Source: Paragordius varius (taxonomy: Eukaryota; Nematomorpha). Taken from it: a stretch of 64,000 nt of DNA. Below, piece after piece: positions 1-18,400 of the stretch. Within the stretch, counting starts at the first letter, position 1, and every line of letters starts with the position of its first letter. Made by a program: the position numbers and the translations under genes. The notes beneath the pieces are model-generated. The model ran no database searches. It was not told where the DNA came from and worked only from the letters and a program-made list of their open reading frames with translations. The stretch is taken from assembly GCA_964247055.1 (NCBI GenBank), contig OZ176050.1, forward strand, positions 5,084,001-5,148,000. The letters run 5' to 3'.

Positions 1-145
1 CCGATTAAAATTTTAAATTTTTAACATTAACACCACAATAATAAAACATCCTTTTGGGGTGTGCATATATGAGAATTTTTGTTAACTCCGTTTTTAACTC
101 TTTTTTTAAATTTATATTATTAATTAAAATCCTTGTATCTTTTAG

Positions 146-4520
<4,375 letters not shown>

Positions 4521-7500
4521 TCAATGCAAATTTATTTTTCAAAAATTATTGGACTATATGACGCACACATATAAAATATTTTTATACCCCATTTTATATT
4601 TATTTTTAATTATTTAAATAAATTATTTTAGAGTAAAGATCCCACAAATATAACACTTCACGGCCCTTTCATTATACCCCAGAGCGATTTGATAGAATAT
4701 CTGAAAAAGTATTTAAGGTATTAGGCAAAATTTAAATATATGCTTTCTTTAGCTATTTAGCAGGCATAATACAAATATTTTTTTAACATCTTCATCTCAA
4801 AATTTTGCGCCGCCTTTTTTTTCTTTAAATTTGTTCATATCGGTAATATATTATTTCCCAGTCAAAAAATACGTTTTCACAGCCAATCAAAACATTTTCG
4901 TATTTCATAGTCAATCGAAACGTTTTCCCGGTAAATCGAAACATTTTCCCAGTCAAAACGGTTTTATTTTTGATGATATATATGAAAACAAGATATAAAA
5001 ATAACTTTAAATTATTAAAATCATACAAATAAGGCTATTTATTTTTAAACACAATTATTGAATGAAAATTTTTATACATAATCATTAATGATTTATTCAT
5101 TAAAGGTTATATTTTATTAACTGGATAAGTATATATGGTCTTTGAGATATTTATATAAATCAAACATTTTAAGATAATTTTTATAATCTTTTTCATTTTA
5201 ACATTCGAGATCGATGGTTTGCATTAATATTCGAAGCTAACCTATAAATATCTAGAGTTTTGGATGAAATTATAAAATTAAAAAAATGTACCATATGCAT
5301 CTCAATTTGATCCTTAAACATTTCAAATTCATTCCTAAACATTCGAATGCGTTATAATTTATATAAAATATTTAGTTTTTAGTCAAATGTATGTTTTTAT
5401 TTAATATTTTTCGTTCGAAATCAACATTTTTCATCAATTTTTTTAGAAATATTTTTTCCGATAGTGACACGAACCTTGTAATAGAAATTATAGGCTGTTA
5501 GTAATTTTCAGCATTGTTGAATATTAAAAAAGCGTTTTAAATCTTAAAACATTATACGTTTCCATCATGCCTCAAAATAGTATGAAGTGCGCTTCAACAA
5601 AATTTTGGTAAAATCGAATTTTGAAACCAATATGCATTTTAAAAATATTTTTAGGTGGCAAAATTTAGCAATCAAATATTTTGTCGTGTCTTGGTAGCGT
5701 TTATTTCAACAGTAGCTCAGTAGATGGCCGAAAATTTGGTTTCGAAGACATCTAAAAATTAAAATTTTATTAAAATAATGTTTTGCTTTTTATATGTAGT
5801 TAAATTATGTTTCAATGATAACTTTTTCCCCCAAAAAATTTATTTGAGAGAATGTGCAAAATTTTGTCATTTTCCGATGTGGGGCAGCTACTACAAAAGT
5901 GTAAATAACTTTCTTTAATTACTAGTAAGGGCCAAACAAAAATGACCATAATAATCCTGATAGAATTTCCTATCGGACAGTATATCAGTATGGTTTTTTG
6001 GGGACACTGTATTTTGAGATTTTATAGAAATTGGTCAATTGTTTAGACCAATTTATTTGCGTCGACTTATTATGTTAGGGTAGATATGCATTGGTATTGT
6101 GGCACATAGGGAACAGAAATGTTGGAAAATGTTATAAATTATGGCAAAACATCGCCATATGCAGCTAATATTTATCATTTCATGATCTCTTAGAGTGGTT
6201 TTATATCCTAGAGAGATTTGAAATTTGATTTCTCAAATACTCTTTAAGGTATTAGGCCGAATTTCAAAATATGCTTTAATTTAAAGTCGCGTTTTTTTAA
6301 AAAATGTTAAATTCCTCATCTCAAACTTTTCGTCGCCATTTTTTTTCTATATTTTTTTTTAAATCGGTATTACATCAGCCATGTAATTGTATATTACACT
6401 TGGTTAAAAAACGTAATTAAGTATAGTATGCTTTTATACATTTTACCAGCAAAAAAATAATAATTTTATTTTAAAATCAGATGTTTGTTTCAATCGTGTT
6501 TTAACACTTAATTATTTTTTCACTTTTTGTCCAAGTTTACTGGGGGAAGACCCCAAAGCTCAATCTTGTATATAATACAGAAAAACATTTTAGTTAATTT
6601 TATTATACAACATTTTTCTAATGTATTAGATAAAAAATCTAAAATTTTTTGCAGCTTTCCTCAGTCTAAAATGGGGCACCAAAACATAATCAAACGAACA
6701 GCTGATAATCAAAATATATCAAGTTTTTGCTAGTAAAATGTAGCCTGAAAGCTTATTACAGATAATTATTTATGTTTTTTAACCATTATACAAATACCTG
6801 TTGCATTAGCTATTCAAAAAAAATTTAGAAAAAATTGGCAGCCAAAAAGTTTGAGATGAGAATTTATACAATTTTCCAATTTTTTTAGAAAAAATTTTGT
6901 ATAATCCGCTTAAAGACTAAAAAATGCATTTTTTATATTCGTAAATTCTTTTTAAAATATTTAAATTTCAAATCGCTTTGGGCTAAGAAACTACCTCAAT
7001 TTTAAAACTACCATTAGACTCTAAAAGTTATAAAACAAAATATTAGTTAATGCATAACAATGTTAGATGAATAAATATTAATTGAAATAACTTTTCACCT
7101 CATGTAGGCTAATAGCCCTTTCACTCATTGCTTCCGCAAAAAAGGCTTCTTAATTTAAAATTGCAAAATAAATTTACATTATTTTGGTAAAAATTTGATC
7201 AAGGATAAAATACTTTTTTCATTTATATTTCAGTTAAATCCTAGATTTAACTTAATGAGCTCACAATTAATTAAGACCAACATCATTTGATATGCCACAC
7301 CAAAAAATCTGGTGTAAAAAATAGGCAATTTTTTTTAATTTTACTGCGTCAAGGTTCAAGTGGTATGTTATTTTAAGCCATAAAAATTTTATAGTCTCAA
7401 ATATCAGCATTGCGGGATTCCTCTTAGAAGCATCCTTTTAAAACAAAGTTATTTTAAAACATCAGTCTCCTCAGAATGGTTTATAATACCTATCAAACAA

Positions 7501-8265
7501 TTATATAGGCATATGTAATTTTTTTTCATAATTTAAATAGGTATTGTAATTTTTTATTATATTTTTAACACTCCATTACACTTTGGGGTAGAGCCTAGAG
7601 CGCTTTGAAATTTGAACATCTGCGAAAGTAATTAAGCCAAATTTAAAAATTAGCTTCTTTAGTCGTTTAGGCAGTTAAAAATTATTTTAGAAATATGTAA
7701 AAAAAATTACCCTCATCTTAAATTTTTTCCCGCCCCTAAATTTTTTAAAATCGCTAATGAAACAGGTAAATAAATGTATATTATGGTTAGAAAATGTTAA
7801 TTAACTTTTAAGCTAAATTTTACCAGCAAAAACTTGATATATTTTAATTTTAATATAGGCTGTTCAGTTGAATCTTGTTTTTGAGGTGTTCTAATTTAGG
7901 GTCTAGAAGTCACAAATATGCAAAAAATATAAGCTCTTTTATCTAATAAATGAGAACCGTTAATAATTAAATTTGAAATAAAATTACTTAAACTGTTTAT
8001 TTACAAAATTGAACTCTAATATATAAAATCACCACAAAAGGGAAACTAGGAATCGTCTGTGTTAATAATCCCAAAAGGTAATAGAATGTATAATTAATCT
8101 CTGAAAATATTTCTTTATAATTTAGATATCGTAGAACTTTATTATATATTTATTCAAAAATATAGTATTTATAGATGCTAAAATTAGCTATTAACGAATT
8201 ATTTTGATAAAATTAAAGCATATAATGATATAAAACAGAACAAAAATGTCAATGTGCGGTTTAAC
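4521..8265. repeat. Gene-free 3.7 kb of dispersed degenerate repeats
   Basis: No credible gene between HPD and ERV1. The stretch holds several diverged copies of one family recognised by a core like agagcgatttgaaatttga followed by cctcatctcaaa and a run of T: forward near 4660-4830, forward near 6190-6520, inverted near 6720-7015, forward near 7560-7920. Another copy of the same family is near 33800-33990. A second family (5640-6130) reappears near 35 kb and 39.7 kb. At 4850-4965 there is a short imperfect minisatellite with a unit of about 25 bp (cattttcccagtcaaatcga-like). Short ORFs here (4825-5028, 6527-6733) look like chance frames. Confidence 0.55.
6190..7015. repeat. Large inverted repeat (fold-back element)
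   Basis: The segment 6190-6520 reads in one direction (cctagagagatttgaaattt, then ctcatctcaaacttttcg) and 6720-7015 reads as its reverse complement (agtttgagatgag, then aaatttcaaatcgctttggg). The arms are about 300 bp and clearly diverged, and the loop is about 200 bp. The same unit occurs singly elsewhere in this gap, so this may be one fold-back transposon or two head-to-head copies of a MITE. Confidence 0.5.
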
Positions 8266-8730
8266 ATGGATCATCGAAACGAAGGGAAATTTTGCAGGGC
8301 TTGTCAAGATTTTAAAAATTGGACAAAATCTTTTGTTAATCCTCAGCCTCAACCTGAATCACATAATAAAGAATGTCCTTTAGATGTATCTGAGTTAGGT
8401 CGTTCAGCATGGAACGTTTTACATTCGATTGCTGCTTATTACCCAGAAAAGCCTACTATCGAACAACAAAAAGAAATAAAAATATTTTTTGATTATTTTT
8501 CAAAATTTTATCCGTGTAATACATGCGCAAAAGATTTTCAGGAGAGGTAAAAACGTTATATATTTAGATTGCTTAAAACTCCGCCAGATACTGGTTCAAA
8601 TTATGATTTATCTCTATGGTTGTGCAATATTCATAATCAAATAAGTGAAAGATTGGGTAAACCCAAATATGATTGTACAAAAGTTTTAGAACGTTGGAAA
8701 GATGGGTGGAAGGATGGTTCATGTGATTAA
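8266..8730 (+). CDS. GFER: FAD-linked sulfhydryl oxidase ERV1/ALR
   Basis: Oxidises CHCH-type proteins in the mitochondrial intermembrane space with Mia40 and passes electrons to cytochrome c or oxygen. Two exons, 8266-8546 and 8568-8730, give 147 aa, close to the short ALR form. Visible features are an N-terminal CRAC motif, the ELGRSAWNVLHSIAAYYP block that packs on FAD, the redox CxxC in FYPCNTCAKDF, WLCNIHNQISERLGKP, and the C-terminal pair of cysteines in YDC...DGSCD. I chose ATG 8266 because it is the first ATG in the conserved frame. The intron 8547-8567 is only 21 nt and contains an in-frame stop, so it must be removed: AG from exon 1 and A from exon 2 make the Arg codon. Its AATAAA signal (8740-8745) starts 10 bp after the stop codon, and it converges on SFT2. 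Confidence 0.96.
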
Positions 8731-8798
8731 TTTATATTCAATAAATTTACACATTTGTATCATACATTTTTATTGACTTTATTATCATTTCTCTAATC

Positions 8799-9369
8799 TT
8801 ATATGAGTATATACCTGGCATAAGGAATATAAGAAATCGAGTACCAAATTAAAGCACCAAACTCTATAAAGCAACAAACGATAACTATCGGTTTAAAAAA
8901 CCCCTAAATTAAAATTTAATTTTGAAAAATTACCGTAAAAGCTGTTAATATTGTCAACAGTGCAAAAATCTAGTTACAAAATTATGATACCAAAAATATG
9001 AATGTTGCATCGATTCTGGTTTCATCGAACATGCTTTTTAATTGCGTTTTAAATCCAACCAGAAATCCAATACTTAGTATTGACAAAGCATTTCCAATAG
9101 TTATTAGCAGTGAAAATATTACAATTGCTCCAATCCAAAGAAAAAAACAACCCTGGCTATATTATTTATACATTACCAAAATGGCAATAGTTAATCCAAC
9201 AGCAAATGTTATAAGGAACAATTTTATTTTCTTTGGCCACGACATACCTGATCGTGTCTCTTCCTATATCGTATTATTTTGTAATTAAAACCGTTTGCAA
9301 AGTAAAGTCGGTTGGCTGTAAGTTTTCACTTCTGCCAAACAGGATAGTCTTAAACCCTAGCTGTTCCAT
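8799..9369 (-). CDS. SFT2D: SFT2-domain vesicle transport protein
   Basis: Small four-helix Golgi membrane protein; in yeast Sft2 acts with Got1 in endosome-to-Golgi and intra-Golgi fusion. Five exons on the minus strand: 9369-9292, 9263-9177, 9152-8991, 8969-8934, 8903-8799, giving 155 aa (family about 160). Conserved blocks are MSWPKKIKLFLITFAVG, LLITIGNALSIL, QLKSMFDETRIDAT and the C-terminal FGALIWYSISYIPYAR. All four introns are ultra-short: 28, 24, 21 and 30 nt. For the second intron the acceptor giving 24 nt, not the nearer one giving 20 nt, keeps the frame and the family alignment. The start codon is 36 bp from that of the divergent receptor gene. Confidence 0.95.
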
Positions 9370-9405
9370 TAATATTGGTTTTGTGTGTTCTAAATTTTTG
9401 TAAAC
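9370..9405. promoter_or_regulatory. 36-bp gap between divergent start codons
   Basis: This is all the DNA between the initiator codons of SFT2 (minus) and the TSP1/LamG/Ig receptor (plus). It is AT-rich with no motif I recognise. The 5' ends must either share a compact bidirectional promoter or overlap into each other's first exon. Confidence 0.5.
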
Positions 9406-12400
9406 ATGTGTATACACAAATTGATAATTTTTATAATCGGGCTATTTTCCATTTTATGTCATGGCAAAACTTTTCAAAATGAACTTTTTAAGATAAATTA
9501 CGTGGAACAGGCTAAATTTTTTGATATTTGTATGAAATCCTATATTTGTAAAACGAGCGATTTGGAACGATTCAACTCGTTTATTATAATGGATGCATCC
9601 ACAAAAGTTTATTTATTTAAAATCATTTTAGAATAAGTTTTTTAAATTATATAAATGTGAAATATGGAATATTACCGAAGAATGCCCAAGTAGGTGTGAT
9701 TAATTAATACTATAAGTTTTGTTAGCATGTATCAGTTAAAAATGTGGATTAAACAGTGCCCTTAGTAAACCCTTTGAAATGACGACTTTGATTCAAAATT
9801 AGGGACTGTGTAATTAAACCTGTTCTTAGTGCGCACACATAAAAATTTGCATAAAGCCAATTCCTGCTACCTTCCTGTGGTATTGGCGGTTAATTAACAG
9901 CAGAGGCCATTTAGTTTTAAAATAATATATTCTGCAAAGAGTTTTTTTCACAAGGGCATATGGAAAGTAATAATAGTTTCTATACAACATTTATTCGTAC
10001 CAGCTACATTCCGATTTTGAAATTTCAAAACTGCCGCATATACATTGCTGAGGGTAAAATAAAAAAACATTCTGCAGAAAAAATTCCCCCAAAGGTTTTA
10101 CATTTAATTATATATTAATAGGCAAAAACAGCTATTTGAACCTTATAAATGCTTGAAATCCATTTTTTAATTTGGATATTATCTATCGGAAAAAACGTAT
10201 GGGTTTTTATAAATATAGTCAAAATATTTAAACTAAATTTGCTTTAGGGGTTTATTGTTTGAATTAAACTGATTTGAAAGGCATATATATGCATTTTAAT
10301 TAAATAAGTATTATTAATTAATTTAAGAATTAGTGATCCCAGTCAGATATAAGCTATAATTTATATGGGTCCAGCCAATGGTACAAAAAATGAAGGGTCG
10401 AATAATTTCTCAGCCGTGATTATAAAATATCGACAAATATTGCATAAGTGTTTGATACATATGCAGAGATTTATACTCTAAATAAGTATTCGGAGCCATA
10501 AAAAACACTAGGCAAGTGGCCTGTAGTACGCGGTTTGATTCAATGGTGCAGATATTTATCTCAATTAGATCTTACGCAAAAATTAATAACCTTGTTAACT
10601 GGAGAAGTATGTATGGTATTTTACGCTACAAAACTTGATTTGCAACGGCTTAACATACACGTTGATATTTATAATTAAAAGTTCACCTTATACTGAGTAA
10701 AGAAGATCATATATACCTTTTTTCCAATAAAAATCCTCCAATAAATACAAAACATTCCATTGAGAGTCAGCACTCTTCCAATCATAGTCAACACAAATGC
10801 AATTTTCCATTCAAACCTAACACTTTAAATCATACTCGACACTTTTCCGATCGAATTCATGATTTTTCCAATCGAACTTATAACATTTTCACTCAAACTC
10901 CTGTTTTAAATAAATTATTTCTTGGCATTTTAAAAGTTTAATAAGCATCTATCACTTAGCTCTAATTTCATTTGATTATTTTGGTATACTTTATATATTT
11001 TTGGCCAAAATATTTATTCTAAATGCTTTAAAAGTATAATTATTTAATTAAAAAGCTTTTCTAATCCGAATTTTAACATTTATCTAATTTAGGAAATTAA
11101 ATATCAATAAAATCATAAATGCTCATCGAACTCTTAATAAATTAGGTAATTAAAAATAAGTGTAAAGTTTAAAATAAATATCTATATTAGACAATTATAA
11201 AATTAGTTTATGCCTAAGAAACAACGCACAATAATTGTTAGGAAAGAGGTGGTTTAAATGGCATTTTGTTGATATAAAAAATAATTGAAATATTTAAACA
11301 ATTTTCGTTCTACCCGCCATATAAATTCACCGAAAGATCCTGGCCAAATTACGAAAAATTTACCCCAATCGTGGAAATATTTTTTACAATTACTATAAAA
11401 CCGTGACGTTCCGCCGGGTTGGTGCTTATTTAATAATGGAGTTTTATAACATTGATATCAGATATCCAAAAATAAATTAAGATCTTTAAAATTTACTTTT
11501 TTGAAAATAGAGCCAAACTACGAGTGTTTTGCGCCATCAAAAATAATAATGTGGTTTTATTTAGACTTAAGTCAGTGTACTTATTGATAATCACTTACTT
11601 TATTTGATTAAGAATTAAATTTAATTTAATTGCTGTCCCATTGGTTTTTTTTATTATTAAAAAAGTTTTAAAATTTATCTCATCAATTAAATTTCTTTTA
11701 CGCCTTTCAACTATTGAATCGACTTTTATATTATCTTTTGCTTAGTAAATGGTCAATGGGCCCCATGGCAAGATTGGTCACCATGTAATGTGGATTGCGG
11801 TAAGGGAAGCAGAATTAGAATACGGGAATGTGAGAATCCCAGACCGCACAATTATGGTTTGGATTGTCAAGGTGAAAGTTTCCAAGAAACAACGTGTTGG
11901 ATAAAATGTCAAAATTTAACGAAAATCAGAACATCATGGCAATATTTAAGTATGGAACAAATTCAACTTTGGAATAGTTTGACCAGCGTTATAACGCCCT
12001 TAAAGAATTGTTTATCATTAACAAATCTCTGCACTTTTGATGATGTGATGCAATTACTCGAAGGTCAAGATAGGAAAATTCTATTACAAATTTGGTCAAT
12101 ATTGAATTGTTTAACCAACTCTCAAGGGTGTTTGGGTAATTTTTTTTTCTAAATTTCCAAAACTAAAATTCATTTCCCTACAAAAATCAAAATGTTTTCC
12201 AGCTAAATACGTTTTTAATCAGTAACATTTTAAGAGAAACTAAGTTTCCACAATTTATTAAGATTATGAATGATAAAAAGCGATTGTACAAACTACCGTT
12301 CTAAATCTTAGGAGCACCTAATTGGGAATCATGGTCACAGTGGACAAGCTGTACAACATTGTGTGGGCGAGGAAAGAGTTTTCGATATCGAACTTGTACT

Positions 12401-15400
12401 AATGATTATGGGGCCACCAATATTTGCCAAGGCTCATATCTTGAAGAAAAGGAATGCATAAATGAGGATTGTTTCACCACAGATCCCAAAAGTAAATATT
12501 TCTATATTTCAATTTCCTTTAAACATTTATTACTGTTAATCTTTTGTCCAAATTAATTTAAACTATATTTAAATTTTATGTATCATAAAGTTCAAACATA
12601 CATTAGTCCATGGACACCTTGGTCCAAATGCTCTGTAAGGTGTGGAAGCTATGGCCATCAAATATCACAAAGGAGATGTTTGTATCGTGATGAAGATCAT
12701 GAAAATGTTTTGGGAAAAGAACGCTCGCCCTGTATTCAAAGTGATGAAGGCACCTTATATGAACAAATTATTCGAAAACCTTGTTACAATGGTCCTTGTC
12801 ATGGTAAAGATTTGGCAAAATATTTAATTATTTTTTGGATAAACACTTTTTATATGAAATTTTTCGCAAAATTTATTGGGCTTGGAATTTACATTATTAA
12901 TTTATATAGATATAAATTTGCCTAAATTCAATATTTTTTGATACAGTAACTGGACATTGGGGACCATGGTTGTTAACTTCAAAACTTAACGATGTTTGCG
13001 ATACTGTTTGTGATAATCAAAATTTGTTTATTGCAAAATATCGTATATGTTTGCAATCAAATAATTCTCAACATTCAAGGGACATTGCTAGATGCAATAA
13101 TTCATATGTGAGCCTCGTTCAAGAGCAATGTAATAATGTTGGTGAAAACAAATTTTGTCATGTGTCCTTTGTTTTTTCGGCGTGGTCCCCTTGGACCAAT
13201 TGCAACAATGATACCGAATGCCCTTCCAATTTTACATTTAATATCAGCAAAACTGTTGATGATTCAACCTATCGCAAAACATATACCCGTTTTCGTAATC
13301 GTGATTGTTTGACACCCAAAGAGGAGTGTGATCGCTCCAAGCATTTGATTGAATTGTATCAATTCGAAACATGTGGTAACATTAATTTATGTGCCAAAAA
13401 CGAACTATACAACGAAAAAGCACCGTTTGTGGAAGAAATGAATGGAATTCAAAGCTTCCCGACTTCACAAAATTACACACAGGTACGGTTAAAATTAAAT
13501 TATACAGACAAAATGTATAAACAAAAGGACAATTTTTTTTAAAGCTATACCAACTTGATTATAATCAAAAATAACTCATTGCTTTAAACTGCAAAGTATG
13601 AAATATAGATGTGTGGTAACTAATTAATTATATATTACAATTGTAATTAAATATGTAAAAAAACAAGGTTTGAAAAGTGTTGTTGTTTTTTTTAAAAAAA
13701 AATATTTGTACTTTTTACGTTTTTACTGCATAATTTTAGTTTACAGTAATATTTGTTTCCAATTTACTTTTATTGTGGATTAAATTGCTTATTATTAAAT
13801 ATAGTGGACCTTATGGAGTTTGTGCTCCAAAGATTGTGGGATCGGTGAACAAAAAAGATATCGATATCAGCTAGATGTCTCAAATTACCAAAGCAGGTCC
13901 AAAGGCCAAATTATTCAAACACGGCTTTGTAATGTCCATCCGTGCCCAAGTTAATATTATTAAAAAAATTCAATAATATATTTAGGGAGATTAATTTGCA
14001 TTTTTAATGTTGATCATACAAATAGTTAAAACGAAACTATTAGTGGAAAAGAGTTGAAAAACTTATAAATTTTTGAAGTTTGTTTGTAGTTTTAAATATA
14101 GTATGGCACAATAAAGTTGGTCAATTTACATTATGTTAGCTCATTGGTAACCAGTAGCGTATGATATAAATTATCTTAATTACATAAAATTACATGTTGT
14201 AAAGTAAAAAAATGTAATTTCAATCATTTGTTGTTTTTACACATATGCTACTGTATTGCCGAATGGTCAAAAATAATGTGAATTGACCTACATTAGGCAT
14301 ACTGTATATCAAGGGTATCCAATATGCGACCCGTGAAATATTTGGAAATTCATAATTTGCAAAAATATGCTTAAATTCTTAATTAAAAAAATATTTCTTA
14401 AACAATTTTTCTAAATTAATGTATCCAATAGGCAGAAACTAGAAAAAAATTGCTATATTGTGTTTGCATTTTTATGTTTGAAATCTATTAAATTATTCAT
14501 TAATACCCATTATTTCGAATGCGGCCAACGAAGTGTTGGACACCCCAGCTGTATATATTAACCCAAATAAATTTGACAAAGCATCTTTTTATATAATATA
14601 TTTATTTATTAACAATTGTTAAATCCGTGAAATAATGATATAAAAGAAATTTAAAGTATGGTTAGAAAATTAAATTCTAGTGTTAATTTTCAGTTTATCA
14701 TATTTTTAGTTTATTTTCGCAAGTGTCAATGCTTAATTTAATATTTGTAATACCGACTGATTTATACCAAAATTGAAAAGTTGGATGTATATACCGAATT
14801 GATATGTGAAAGCCCCGAGTCAAAAAGTTGTGTTGTACTGATGAGTTGCTAATAAGCACAAAACTACGATAACTCATGACGAAGGGCTTCCCATATCATT
14901 TAGTGTTTTCAGTTAAATATAATTTTTATTTAACAATTGTTAATAAGAAACATTATCAGCACAATATTTATTTATATTTAGTCGATGGTAACTACAGTAT
15001 GTGGGATCAATGGACACCATGTTTTTCGAATTGTTTCACGGTTTCCTATAGATATAGATTTCGAAAATGCGACAATCCTTACCCAAAATTTGGTGGAACT
15101 TGTATTGGAAACGATATGGAAAAACAACCATGTCCCCTATTGAATAAAAATTGTCACCAATCAATAAATAGTATATCGATATTGTTTATCTTTTTTAATA
15201 TACGCGCCATTCTGAAGGTTAAATAATATGCAGAAATTTTATTTTTTTTAGAGAATATCTTTAAAATTATGAAAACTGAAATTTAATCTCACGTGTATTA
15301 AAAATATTTAAAATATAATAGAATATTAATTCAAGTTATAAACAAAAAATATTTAGATTCAGTCACATCCTGGTCTACTTGGTCTGTATGTTCTAGCACA

Positions 15401-18400
15401 TGTAACAAAACTGGGAAAAGATTTCGGTATCGCGCTTGTGCTTATGACTTGGAAAACTCGAATGATACTCATTCCTGCAAAGAAAATTTATTTGAAGAAC
15501 AATCTTGCGTCGGTCAAAATTGTATAAGTAAAAGCCTTACATTATTTAAAAAAAATAAGTATGATTCTAGACAGGATTGTAAATATGAAGGTGATTAGTA
15601 CCAAATCGTTTTTCTGGTTATGATTCCAAATTAGGCCAAAAATGGTTTCAAACGTAATTATTCAGCTATTTAATTTTCGATTTTTTAGAAAAATTAGAGG
15701 TTATCATAAATTCCAGTTTATTATTTTGATACAATGATAACAAATATTTAGACAAGCTGTAATTTTTTTGGATGCTACTTTTGTTATTACATAAATTGAT
15801 AACACATTTAAAAATTCATTAATGTATCCTATAAAAAAGTGAACGAATTCGAAAAAGGCTAGTACCGGCTCCCTAAAAACGGTTCCGGAGAATGATGGTT
15901 ATTGTTTTCTCTGGTAAATGATAGGTGAAAATTTTAAATTGTTTTTAAAAGACAACCTTGAAATAAATATTCCTCAACAATAGTTGAAACTGGGTGGTCC
16001 AATTGGAATCCATGGACATCATGTAACGTTGAATGTGGATATGGAAATATGACCCGTACCAGAATTTGTAATATGCTGAAGGAAAAAGATGTGTGCCAAC
16101 AAGGATCAGGTAGCGAAACTGTCCCATGTTTTCAATCTCCCTGCTCCATTAAACAATACATTTCTCTTATATATGTAAAATTATGTTTTTTTTAAATCGC
16201 GTTTCCAAATATTTTTATTTTTCATGCAATCTTAAAATAGATATTGTGTTTTTTGCACAATATATATATTAATTATTATAGTAATAATTTATAAATAGCA
16301 TTTTGATGGAATGAGCTATATCATGTTCGATTTAACGCCAAGCACTACAATTCTGTGGTTATCCATCAAATTCAATCCATTTTCCGCAAATAATGTATTA
16401 ATTTATAGGTAATTTTGAGTTTTTAAACACTTGCTAGAAATTTTGATTTAATTACCATATCATTTGCATTCCAACAAGGTATAATCCAGAAACAAATGTA
16501 AAGTTATTGATTATTATTGCCAAAAGCAAAGCAATCACCTTACAATTAAGCCATGGGAACAACCAATGGAATTTCACCTCTCGCAATACAGTTGTTTTGC
16601 ACAAATGGAATGACCTTTTAATTTTCATAAACGCTAAAAGTGTATCGATACGATTAAACAATGTTGAACCTTATAGCAATTTTATGGACCTATCATTGAC
16701 GATTGGTTCCTTCAATCAAATTATGTATGTTGGCCGGCAACCGAATAAAACACACGATTTTAGTGCATTTGGTAAAGGGTTAATTTTTTTCTATATCTTA
16801 ACCACTTCTCTCCAATTATTTGTATACTGTTCTATATATTGGACAAAGCCCATCGGCACAAAAATATTGTGTAAAATAATGTTCTTTAAAATTAAACACT
16901 TACTTTTTTTTAATGAAGAAAATTCGATTTTGTAAAATATTCATAATTTGATAATAATTTGCAAAAATATTATTTCATAAATTAAATTTAATAACCGGTT
17001 TAATATTTTAACTCCTATATTTGTAAAGATTGTCATTCATACTATTTTACTGATAAAATGTATGATCTAAATGTATATTAATGTTAAAATTATACAGTGT
17101 AAACAGTATTGAGTGTTCTGGTAAATATTACCCCTATAAAATTTATACCACATATATTGTTTTATAACGCTTCGGTTTATTATAAAACAGTTTTTAATTT
17201 TAGGATATCACGGACATATTCAAAGCATCTATGTAAATTTTAAGCCGTATCATTTGGAAATACCACATACAAATAAAAATAAACGCTTGTTTAATAATGC
17301 TTCAATGTTTCCAACCAAATTACATCGGGTTACTCCTTTAATTAATGAAGGTTGTATATCTTTTTTCTATCATAATCAAGATTTGGTGAAATTTGTTTAA
17401 TAATTTTAGTAAGTAATATATTGTCCTCTAGATTACGATTGGCAATATTTAACATTGAATGGACAACAACATACTACTATAACAACGAATTACACTGGAA
17501 TAGTTTATATAGATTTAATCTTTTATCCCCAAACAATTATCACAAAATCCCTATTGTTATACAATGAAGGAGAGTTTTCGGGTAAAATATTTGTAAATAT
17601 ATGCCAAATTTTAAGGCTTTTATATTCAATATAGGAAATTTTATTATTTATTTATTGTTTTTTAAAAATCGATATACTCATAATGCTAAAAGTTTTACAG
17701 AAACTCAATGAAATTTCAAAAATTTACCAACTTATTTTAATTCTCTTTTGAAAGGTTCATTCATGGCTTTATTTTTGGATGAAATTGGTTACCTAAAATT
17801 TTGCATCTCAAACGGCGACGATACCAATGAAATGATTGTATGCGCAAAATCTACCGATGCAATCACTCCACAAAAATGGTATGTTGTGAATGCGTCGGTT
17901 TCAGCGAATTCATTTTCATTTGCCTTGAATCATGGTTTAACTATTAAAGTATATATATATATATTAATAGCAAATAAGATTTTATTAATAAAAGAGAGTA
18001 AAACGTTAATATTTAGGAAACTTCCCCCGGTGACCCGTATAAACCCCAAGAAACTTATTTTATTTTTGGGATACCAAAAGTAAAGAGAAGTATCCTGAAA
18101 ATGTTGCTTAATATAACAACGGGCTATTCTGGCTATATTTATTCGATGGCGATTGATCATATTGAACTTGATTTAACCCGTATAGCATTGTACAATGATG
18201 ATGAATGCCTAGATATACATACTATATCATTATCAGGTTTAGCTAAAACTTGTTAAATAAATGATTGGTGGATTTAAAAAAGTCCTTTTTTTAAATTAAA
18301 CGCTATTACCTAGTCAAAATTTTGATGGAAGTCAAAATGTATAATTTTTTATTAAAATATACACAATCAATTAACTATATTTAAACAAATATTATATTGT

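Noticed and set aside
6527-6733. 68-codon plus-strand ORF
   Set aside because: It lies in the loop of the fold-back repeat, with no domain and no splice context.
8998-9288. Plus-strand ORF of 96 codons
   Set aside because: It is antisense to SFT2; the minus-strand exons explain the openness.
16452-16661. Minus-strand ORF of 69 codons
   Set aside because: It lies opposite the LamG exon 16479-16771 of the receptor and is its shadow.
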